Positions 55,354 to 64,000 of a stretch of DNA of 64,000 bases are shown piece after piece. Each line of letters begins with the position of its first letter. The first letter of the stretch is position 1. The stretch is taken from NCBI GenBank assembly GCA_020747065.1, contig JAGMVK010000005.1:930001-994000 (forward strand), written 5' to 3'. The notes under the pieces are model-generated. The model searched no databases, was not told the DNA's origin, and worked only from the letters and a program-made list of their open reading frames with translations. Source of the DNA: Cadophora sp. MPI-SDFR-AT-0126 (lineage: Eukaryota; Ascomycota; Leotiomycetes; Helotiales; Ploettnerulaceae). The position numbers and the translations under genes were made by a program.

Positions 55354-57685
55354 ATGGCCTCGACCATGGCGACCTCAAGAGAGGAAATGGGTAAGTTGAA
55401 CCCGCCCTGCAACTTGGGGCTAGAGTCGCAATTGCACCTGATTGAGGAAGGGAAGTTCCAGAGCACATTGAGGGTTTGTTTTCTGACTTTGATTTACTCT
55501 AGACATTCCCATAAAGCATGAAGTCTCCGATTACCCCACATCTTTCACCTCTCCGGATACCTCTCCATACCTCAAACGGCGGCGATCAGAACAATCCCAA
55601 GATGTTGGAGAGAAACGGCAGAGGCTTGATTATTCTACCTCGTACGCCAATGTACCTATGGAGGGCCCAAGCATTGCAGACCTGGCCGAGCAGGCTTCGA
55701 AGGCTGTGATGAAGCAATTCGAACTGGAGAATCAGACACGAAATCAGACCCAGAACTATCTACCACAACCCCCACCGCCTTCAAGTGTCGCTACTTTTGC
55801 TCCTGCTCCGACCGAAAATGAAAGGGGTGTACCAGCTGGGAGTGATTTTATATCAGATCCGTACCTCTACATGCGGATTTTCAGCCTTCCAATCCTAGAG
55901 AGTTTGGTGAGGGGCAAATTGGAATTATTCTGGTAACACATGCTGATACAGGCATAGTCTACGCAGATTCTGTCGACATTAGCTCAAGGACCGTATAGTG
56001 AGACCATCCGAATAGTGCAAGATCCAGACTCTGAGCTCGGGCAAGCATATGCCACTTTAAAATCACTCTTTGATCAAACGAAAAGGATATATTCGAAGGA
56101 TGGATTCTTCCTCTCCGCAGACGAGCTGAATATCAAGGAACCAGAACACCGGGCAACCATTCGGACTACCAATCTGGCATCGTTCTCGGCAGCTGTGTTT
56201 GCATCTTCTGTTGGATTCTACGAGTTGAGCTCATCGTTCATCGATATTGTCACTCCAGATGGAGCTTGCCTAGAAAAGGAACCTGGAGAGCTTCTCGTGA
56301 ACTTGAAGACACAAATGTATCTATCCATGGTTACTTCCGAGGAACAGACAGATACCAAGGAGGATGTTCTTGAAGAGATGTTCCCATACGATTTTGATGA
56401 GGTGTTGAGACAGCGGCATCCAGATATCCCATTGTCCCAGGACGAAATTGAATTCGTGAACTCGATCAATGCCCGAAGAGAGTATCTTATGAACGAGCCT
56501 ACAGATGTGGATTCAATACGTGAGTCAGGACTGGAGCAGTCTTCAGTGCACTGCTGACATTCAACAGAGGCACTGTCGGAGAAATTTGGCTGGGAAGGCT
56601 TCTTGACTGGTGTCAGCAGTTATTTGAGGAAAAACTATGAGCCACTTCTTGCTCCGTACATGAAGCGCCATTCCCTTACGGCGCCCGCATCGCCTCGTCG
56701 GACACCAGCAGCAGAGAACAACCAGATTCCTAATAACCACTTTCAGAGTACCAATGGTGCATCAAGCTCTTTCGACCAGGATATCTCCGTGCATGCGCAA
56801 CTTGCTGCTGATGAGGTCCTGAAAGCTTTGGGCTACAGTGTCCAAGCCCAAGAGAACTCTGGTACGTCTTGTTTATTTATTTCGGTACCCATCGCTAATT
56901 GGATAGAAGCCACCGCGCAGCAAACCCAGGCCCCGCTTCAGAATGGCTCCTTTCTTCCCCCAGATCTCAGGAATACCGTACCGTATCCTACCCAAAGTGC
57001 TCCCACCCAAGTTTTGTATGAAAAGGCTCGGCGAGCTGCTAGTACCAAAGCCAATACTGCAAGTGCTCGTCGACCTGGGACGCCTAGTCAAAGACGACCA
57101 TGGACTAATGAAGAGGAGAACACTTTGATGGCTGGTCTCGATCAAGTTAAGGGACCACACTGGAGTCAGATCCTGGCACTTTATGGCCCGAATGGGTCTC
57201 TCAATGATGTCTTGAGAGACCGAAATCAAGTCCAGCTAAAAGACAAGGCCAGGAACCTCAAGCTGTTCTTTCTAAAGAGCGGTATTGAGGTGCCTTACTA
57301 TCTCCAATGCGTTACAGGCGAGCTCAAAACTAGAGCTCCAAGTCAAGCTGCCAAGCGGGAAGCTGAACAGAGAGCACGCCTCGCCGGCGAGGACGAGCAG
57401 ATGCGCCAGGAAGGCATTTCAGCTCTGAATGGTATGGCGAGTCAGGGCGTGGCCAACGGCGGAGACTTTTCCGGAAGTGCGTCTCCGGCGCATTCGGAAG
57501 ATAGTCAAGATGAGGGAGCAGAAGAATTCCAGGTTGTTGAGCCAGAAGCGGAGGAATTGCAAGAGATAAAGGAGGTAGTCTCAGATGCAGCCAAGCCGCC
57601 AACGCCACCGATGTTGTCGGATGAGGAGCATTTACGACAGAGTCTAATGGCTGCAAACGCTGGCAATTTGACGGCGGGGCAATGA
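55354..57685 (+). CDS. tbf1: Telobox Myb DNA-binding protein, Tbf1/TRF-like
   Basis: Exons 55354-55390, 55503-55906, 55958-56519, 56568-56861 and 56907-57685 join to 2076 nt, 691 residues. Tbf1 binds TTAGGG-type repeats at telomeres and some promoters. The middle (about 145-340) is helical and matches a TRF-homology dimerisation region in position (TLKSLFDQTKRIYSKDGFFL). The Myb domain starts near residue 497: RRPWTNEEENTLMAGLDQVK, then HWSQILALYG, and the telobox helix RNQVQLKDKARNLKLFFLKS. The C-terminus is acidic. Intron 4 (56862-56906) is 45 nt, so retention keeps the frame and adds 15 residues. The very short first exon is the least certain part. Confidence 0.85.
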
Positions 57686-58408
57686 AGCCTTCTTGAGGGC
57701 TTTGCGACTGAGTTCTGGCTGTTGACACACAGGAGCACCTATTCCTTTGCACCTGAGGGCAGAAGACAATGTCCATCATAGGATAATGCAATAAGTATTC
57801 TCAATGACTTCATATTCAGTCAAGCTCAAATCTCCAATTGCATACGTTTCCTCAAATCATTACGTCTTTATTTTGCATTTATCATGCCTGTTGGTGCTTT
57901 CGTATGCTTGATCGAGTCAGAAAGAGGTGCTTGAAGAGGTGCTTGAAGGCGTATGTTAGGCCCGAATGCTATTTCAGACCACCAAAGTTGTGCTAAGTAT
58001 CGCGCTCCTCCGACTTGATCTGCTCAGAATCAATAACTGAGGCTAGGCAGGCAGTACTTTCCAGCAGGTGGAAGAAAAGGCAGGAGGGAACGATCATGTT
58101 GAAGAGCTCTCCGTTTTTCAATACCTGGGTAACACGTACAGAAGCAAAGTATGAAGATGAATATCACAATACACTGAGGGTCACAGGAATAATTCGCACA
58201 GCTAAGCAAGGAAAAAGTGTGTCAAATACTCATCAGTAATGATCAAGTCGAAGCAGGAATCCACAGACACTCAATCAACTGAGAATCATCCCGCCAATAA
58301 ACAAGCACTTGATAAGGAGCAGAAGCAGAGCTCAAGCGTGCCTCATCATGAACATCCTAACAGCATTTCAAAAGCCACATCTCCATTCCGGTTTCCAAGA
58401 GATTGTGC
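57686..58408. other. Intergenic, nothing recognised
   Basis: This is the 3' region of tbf1, then the 3' side of the small Cys-rich gene on the other strand. A duplicated AGAGGTGCTTGAAG occurs near 57923-57950. Confidence 0.5.
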
Positions 58409-58808
58409 TTAACACGACTCTCGAAGAACAACCAATCGCCAGCCACCATTGTCAAAGATGCGGCCGCCGAAGGCATGACAACGATACCGGCTGACGTACT
58501 TGTCGCAGGCATTGACAAGATCCTGAGTGTAGTCGGCAAGAAGGTTGGAGGAGACATCGATGTGGACAGGGTTGTCGTTGCACTGTAGTGGATGTTAGCT
58601 GGGCTGTTCATAGAGTTCAAAAGTGGGAACATCTACTCACGAGGAAGATAGCAGAGTCCCAAGAGCAGCTGACACGAGCACAAGTACGAACACCAACACC
58701 ACAGGTGCCACCAATGCATCGAAGATTTTTGATTCCGCGGATGATGACCTCGGTGTCAGCTTCGCGCAAGTCAGGCTTGCCGGGGATAGGAAGACACTCT
58801 TGCCAAGT
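58409..58808 (-). CDS. Small Cys-rich, probably secreted protein, first exon not found
   Basis: Two minus-strand exons, 58808-58641 and 58582-58409, join in phase 0 over a 58 nt intron (GTGAGT ... CTACAG). They give 113 residues starting TWQECLPIPGKPDLREAD. Cysteines occur in CIGGTC, CARVSC, CNDN, NACDKY, YRCHAF and a C-terminal SC. This resembles a widespread fungal family of small secreted proteins (CARVSCSxxSAIxxCNDN), as I recall it; function unknown. The first exon, which should carry a signal peptide, is not evident in the 500 bp upstream (58809-59300). The gene may therefore be 5'-truncated or have a distant first exon. Confidence 0.6.
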
Positions 58809-59868
58809 CTATGGCACCCTCCGTGAGTATGCGACCAGATTGGGTCGCCGGCCATGTACTAGAAGACTCATCTGAGAAATGAAGAGCGTCAACTGAACTC
58901 GGGTAAACAAACAAGTCAGCCTGGTGTTGGGTTTAGACGACATCGATTCACGAATATGTCAATTGCTTCTCAACAAGAATCTTCACCGCACTGTTTTCTT
59001 TCAGCCTTTCGTACCAGCAGATTGCCTAGCTGAAAATCGTCCAGTCATTTTCCATCACTTTTGTATCATAGTAGTTGTCATGTATTGACCATCTTGATGA
59101 TGTACGAGCAGGTTGCTTCTTCAGAGGCGAAATTTATTTTCACATGTACTGTCAAATACGCTTCTTCTTGACTGTCTAGCTCTATGTCCTTCTACAGGCC
59201 TCTTATTTCTTGGTTTAGGACGGGAATCACAGCTCCAGCCGCTGAAAGGGGCGAAGAAGCACGATGCTAAGAATTCATAGCATATTAGAAAAGCCTCTTA
59301 TTAGTTCACAATGCCATCGAAGAAAATTTAAACCTACTTCAATCTTCTTTAAGAATATAGTCCATAGTCATCGAAGCTTTTCAGCTCACAGTGGCACTTT
59401 TCAAAGACTCATAGGCTGGCTCTAGTGCTCGGCCATGTCCAATGAGTAACACTTTTTCTGCCCTGAAACTCTTCAGTGTGGAATCGAGGCATTATACAAG
59501 ACCAGCTCCTGAGTATTTACTAAATCCTTCATGTTAATGTTCTCTTGAGTCTCCTGTCCGAAGCCCATCCCTCCCCCCCCCGGTGCTTTGTTTTGACCAG
59601 CGAGAATCTTTTCGCTAAGCGAACTGCGGGGAAACTTGATGAGCAGTGGGGTGTACCTTGATGTTATTCGACTTTAACTATTACATTTGTTCCTAGAACA
59701 CGAAACCCAGTATTCAAGCTACTTTACTACATTGGTAAACATTTAAATTTGAGAACCAAGTTCAATTGAATGGAAGCTGGTTACAGACGATACATTATCA
59801 GGGACCATTATTGGACAGCGTTTCAACACTCCAGAATAAATCGTGTCTGGCAACACCAAATCCGAACA
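58809..59868. other. Intergenic, 1 kb
   Basis: It may contain the missing first exon of the Cys-rich gene. A run of nine C occurs at 59573-59581. Nothing else was recognised. Confidence 0.5.
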
Positions 59869-60788
59869 CTATACCTGCCGTGGTGGAAGTTCCATAGTGA
59901 GTCGTTTGATTTCCTTCTTTGTCTTAGACCGCTTGAAAACCAGCACCAATATACCAACGGCGATAGCGTTCACAATGGCGTTCGCGATGCTCAGAGCCCA
60001 AGTTTTCTCCTAGGCATACAATTCAGCATATGACTTCGAAACGGCTATGAATGTTGAGATGCTTACCCCTCGATCGCAAACATTCTTGAAGTTCACGATG
60101 CCCTCGAAATTCGGCTGAATATTTTCCGCAAGAGGAGAACAAGCCCAGCCCCATAGATCCTTTCCGTTCTTCGCAACCCGGTATGCAATCGCAACAGCGA
60201 TCCAAATGGCCAAGTGTGTAACATCAACTGCCATTCCAATCCCTCCTTGAATGCCAGCGATAGTGTTCGCTGCTTTAATGGAGAAGAAGTATGCGATGAT
60301 GATACCGAACCCTAGGAGAGCTGTGATCAGCGAAAGAGCGAACATCATGATTGATGACCAGAGCTCAGTCTGCTTCGCCCATGGTCCACGACCGCCGCGA
60401 ATGGTATCTTGTGTGGTCAGGAAGGAGTGGATAGTTTGGCCTTCTTGCGATAGCGTCGTCAGGGCTATGCCGGTTCCAGCGAGCCGGGAGAGTAATCGAA
60501 GGTAACGGATCCTGTTTTTAAGTTTCTTGACCATGTTAGAGCAGAGTCGCTTCAAGCGGACAGAGAACGGCTCACTTTGTCTTTGTCTGAGAGTATGGGG
60601 ATAATCGGAGACTGATTTTCTATGCCACCTTCACTCATATAGCCAGGAGACTGAGGGACCACGCTTAAAGGATGCTGTTCCTTTTCATTGGACCCGTAGT
60701 GCATGTAAGTTGGGGTTGTGGGTGTTTGCGGCACCGCATTGTAGCTTGGAGTTGTCATGTCGCTGGAATGTGAACTTGCTTTTGCCAT
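59869..60788 (-). CDS. MARVEL-like four-TM membrane protein
   Basis: Minus-strand exons 60788-60576, 60525-60067 and 60009-59869 join to 813 nt, 270 residues, over introns of 50 and 57 nt. The N-terminal 70 residues are Ser/Pro/Thr-rich and cytosolic (NAVPQTPTTPTYMHYGSNE). Four hydrophobic segments follow: LLSRLAGTGIALTTL, the SIMMFALSLITALLGFGIII stretch, VTHLAIWIAVAIAYRV, and NAIVNAIAVGILVLVF in the last exon. A luminal/extracellular loop with CSPLAENI and NVCDRG lies before the last segment. The C-terminus is basic. The layout fits fungal MARVEL-type proteins of the plasma membrane or vesicles. Specific role unknown. Confidence 0.8.
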
Positions 60789-62257
60789 TGTTCTTAAAAA
60801 AAAAAAAAAAAATATTACGGAAGGTTCGATGCGATTGAACGACTAAGGTGGGAGTCTCGGATAACGACAAGAACTGAGGGTGATACAGTTGCTTTAAAAT
60901 GTTTGCAGACTTTGCGAGGAAGTGAAGAGTGAAAGTGGCGGCCGAGACGATTCCACTTCTGGCTCCTTCATCCTTACCTGCAGATAACCAGGGTGCTTCC
61001 CGTCTTACATGGATACGCACTTACAAGAAAGTATCTTAGGTGGCTCCATTCAAGCCACTCGGTAGGGCGTCCTTGGGCTGTCCCATGCAGACCTGAATTC
61101 GAGGTTTCGGCCCCCAAACGCGACAGCAAAGGCAACTTTGCCTTGCCATCGAGATCATGGCATTGAATTCATTTCCTCATGGTATCAACGGGACGGATGG
61201 AAGCTTCCTCGGAGATCACTCTTGAGATGGCGAAAAGGTGCACAAGAGAATGGGCCTGACTACCTTCAGAAAAGTTGAATCTAGTCGAGCAGAAGCTTCT
61301 AACGTTCAGCCGCAATCTAGGCAAGCTGCGGTGCATTGACTTTATCACCAGAGTACATGGGCGCAGGGGTGAGAACCTAATCCCACTCAATGTTCGTAAC
61401 TGCTCGAACAGCGCATCAACTTCGCCTGTTTGTCTCGTTGTGGGTGTTGAGTCTCGAAAGAGTTAATAGTACCCCTGTCAAGATCAACATTCGGACCCCC
61501 TGGAAGGGGCGCACGGCTAAGCCATGACCAATAACGCTTAATTGGCGGGGCTTGGCCGCTGTGGGCAAGCGAGCGACAAGTTTCTCAGGAAGGCAAGCAA
61601 TTCGTGTGGTGCTGGGTTGGTTGAAATTAGCAAGGTTGAGAAAGAGGGCTGAATCTTGTGGAAATGTCGATACCGAATGCAATTAAGCTAATGCAGTCAG
61701 CTGTGAATTGGGCCTATAAATGAGACGATGAATACTTCGTTGAGGTTTGGACCCACCGGGAGAACTATCATTAACTTCGACACGAAAAGCGACCTCGTAA
61801 CCTGACCAGAAGTTGAGATTGAAAACTCAGCACACGCACGAAATAGATCTTGAACGCTGAGCAGCCATATGAATAACAGTCGTCCATGAATGAGAGTGGT
61901 CTGCACACTATATTCATCAGAAAAGCCACCTGAGGTCACATCATTTTCGCAGAAGCGGCAGGTAAGCTGTTGACACCGGAGTTGTGCTGAGGTCGACTAT
62001 CATCTTCATGCCAGCTAGAATGATGAAAGCCTAATGAAGCAACGAGGCAGAAAAGTAGCCAGACTGACTGTGATTGTATCAGTGTCGCCAGTACGATTGA
62101 GGTGTTGTTGGATGGAAGCACGCCCCCTGAATCTACCCAGTATTCAGGTAAATGCGCGTGTCATGTGTCTGGCATTAGCGTGTTTCTTACCCAACATCAT
62201 TTTGAGATCAAACTATCTCCATCATCTTTTTCACTTTCCAAGGATTTGAGGCTTCAG
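60789..62257. other. Intergenic, 1.5 kb, nothing recognised
   Basis: Apart from the T-tract next to the MARVEL-like gene, I see no supported feature. Confidence 0.5.
60796..60813. repeat. Homopolymer run of 18 A (T on the gene strand)
   Basis: Read on the minus strand, this is an 18-T tract followed by AAG only a few nt before the MARVEL-like start codon. It may be the polypyrimidine tract of a 5' UTR intron ending TTTTAAG, or a slippage-prone leader element. Confidence 0.7.
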
Positions 62258-63250
62258 ATGTTTCTGACTCTACGCACAATGTATCCCTTAACTCCACGTG
62301 AAAATATATGGAACAATGAACATGTTGCGAGTCCCTCCAGTGCATCTCATGCGTGCTTCAAAGTTGATTCAGACTTACCACATCAGGTCCTTTTCGTACC
62401 CCATCAGAGAAAGATCGCGTCATCCGATTTATTGTTCCCAAAATTCGCTTTCTACTTTGTACAAATTTTTAGAGGGATCTTTGTCGCATTCTTCAGGAAC
62501 AAGCTAGCTACGAGATCTAGCCTGCAAACCAGGAAGTTAACGGAGCTGGAATCCACATCAAAGACAACCGTACAGTTATTCTCTAAGCTTCCAATTGAGC
62601 TGCAGACCAAGATCTGGGGAACAGCCAATACAGAAACGCAAGTCGTGGCATTTCATAGATTCCCGTCACGATTACTTGCCCACTCCCGTCCCTGCAACAT
62701 TTTATGGCTGGACCGAAACCCGTTACATTGCACTGAGAAGACTTGAATTGTGCTGCCCTCGAATCATTGACGACAATTGGAACGATCTGGCTACTGACAG
62801 GCCGGTGGTGTATTCTGATCTGGCCTAGGTTACAACATTTTCCCACCATCTTATACCCCAACAGAGTGTTCTTCGGCACTTTCCCTTCTAGAATATGGGA
62901 AGAAGATCTACAACGACTTGAACTATTACCCTGGCAGCTGGCATGTGTCAAGCTTTTAATACTTTAGTCGTCGCCTGCACATCATTGAGACAAATTCAGC
63001 TTGCTTTGGAACTATCACATCTGGACCTGCCACCCCCGGTCATATGTTCTCAAATACAGGAATCAGATTACAGTGACGAATTTCTAAGAAGAACAGAGAA
63101 GCTTGCATCTTTGGATGAGTGCGTACGGATGGTTTGAGCTTTTCAGCTGCGGTGGACAGGGCCAGAGAATGGCATCTGAAGCCACCACGGGATTGGGAGA
63201 ACGGCTCAAACCAGGAGAACTCAAGTTGGCTCTGGTTGAGATACACAATC
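62258..63250 (+). pseudogene. 2EXR-domain gene broken by frame changes
   Basis: The 2EXR hallmark FSKLPIELQTKIW is at 62579-62617 in one frame. The continuation DYLPTPVPATFYGWTETRYIAL (the usual P.PA ... ESR..AL helix) starts at 62670 in a second frame. LQHFPTILYPNRVFFG follows near 62830-62880 in a third, and the likely end LVVACTSLRQIQLALELSH lies in yet another phase from about 62960. I found no splice sites that restore the phase at these joins. The first break lies between 62649 and 62670, the second near the TAG at 62826-62828, the third near 62945-62965. The ATG at 62258 is a weak start. 2EXR proteins are abundant in Leotiomycetes; function unknown. Confidence 0.55.
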
Positions 63251-64000
63251 AAGGACTGTTGAGATCACGTCTCAAACGTCGTTGATGTCAAGTCTTTCCT
63301 GTTGTTCTCGCGATCGAGGAAAGAGTAGTAGATCTCATGAGAGATTCTTCGGTCACCGAAAAGTTCGGAGCGATTTCTTTTTCGACCTATTTTCAGCTTA
63401 GAGTCTGAAACTATCTTGAAGATACCTCACATCTATGGTTCTCCGAGTCTTAGTTGACTGGGAAAGGGGCCGACTACAGGGGTCGTCCTGAGCAGAATCA
63501 GGATGTATTTGGTCACGTGTCGACTACAAAAGATTTGAACTACCTCAACCAAATCCAATAATTGAGAACAGATTACTGGAAATATAAGATCTGATACTGG
63601 AATCGGCATAATATCCTGGACACACATCTGTTCGACAAATAAATTTACGATATATCGTCCTGAATCCACAACATATAGGATGTATTCCGGTGGCTTAAAG
63701 TCGCCGAGTTGGAGTCGGTCGCAACGTTCGCTATGATTCTACAATCTCGAATTCGGAGGCCTCTACCAAAGTGACTCATCCTCAGAAATCTAATAAAACC
63801 CTTTCGATGTCCGAATCTCAACTTCTCATTCATTCATCCCGAACATCTCTTTACTTCTGCTTACCCCTGCAAAATTTACCGAGCCGAATCGGTGGACCTC
63901 CGAAACTCACATCTCGGTACAGCGACATATTTCACCATGCAAATTCTAACAACCCCCAACAATCTCACGTCTCGGACTCCGGGCTATCGAAACATGGCTC
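63251..64000. other. Window end, nothing recognised
   Basis: A few short ORFs occur on the minus strand (63433-63833) without family features. The right-hand edge may hold the promoter of a gene beyond the window. Confidence 0.45.

Overview
The window is nuclear DNA of a filamentous ascomycete (Pezizomycotina). Genes are short, on both strands, and split by many 45-80 nt GT-AG introns with CTAAC/CTGAC-like branch sites, and the protein families are typically fungal (RTA1, GH7, 2EXR, MARVEL-like, RGS-LOV, telobox factor). The RGS-LOV photoreceptor resembles BcLOV4 of Botrytis, and the general look suggests Leotiomycetes (Helotiales). That taxonomic call is inference; nothing was searched.

Layout. 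0.05-5.3 kb: an uncertain ORF, proteasome subunit Rpn7 (-) divergent from the mRNA cap methyltransferase Abd1 (+), and a small Cys/His-rich protein. 7-15 kb: alanine aminotransferase, a TOK-type two-pore K+ channel, and a long disordered protein with an ASCH/PUA-like domain. 15.9-20.3 kb: a BBE-type FAD oxidase (+) facing an RGS-LOV blue-light photoreceptor (-). 20.3-24.4 kb: gene-poor, with an AT-rich decayed island. 24.4-28.5 kb: an AT-hook/C2H2 protein and a type III polyketide synthase. 30.7-35.6 kb: J-domain protein, small membrane protein, Bud22 and an SDR. 38.5-40.2 kb: a GH7 cellobiohydrolase. 42-49.3 kb: an intron-rich seven-TM protein, an MDR oxidoreductase, a RapZ-C-like protein, and two convergent RTA1 genes. 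50-52 kb: AT-rich and gene-poor. 52.2-57.7 kb: a secreted GMC oxidoreductase and a Tbf1-like telobox protein. 58.4-60.8 kb: a Cys-rich probable secreted protein lacking its first exon, and a four-TM MARVEL-like protein. 62.2-63.3 kb: a 2EXR-type gene broken by frame changes.

The genes do not form one pathway. Housekeeping genes (rpn7, abd1, ala aminotransferase, bud22, tbf1) alternate with accessory genes for plant biomass attack (GH7, GMC), secondary chemistry (type III PKS, BBE oxidase, SDR, MDR) and environmental sensing (RGS-LOV, K+ channel, seven-TM, RTA1). I found no rRNA, tRNA, CRISPR array or intact transposon.

The observations most worth following are: the RGS-LOV protein with its overlapping upstream ORF; a ten-exon seven-TM gene whose cytoplasmic tail lies in frame behind a single TGA; a fungal RapZ C-terminal-domain protein; an ASCH-domain protein with repeated LTQ motifs; a GC-AG intron in an RTA1 gene; and two small genes that only appear when exons are assembled by hand. 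Exon borders were set by hand from splice signals and frame continuity.
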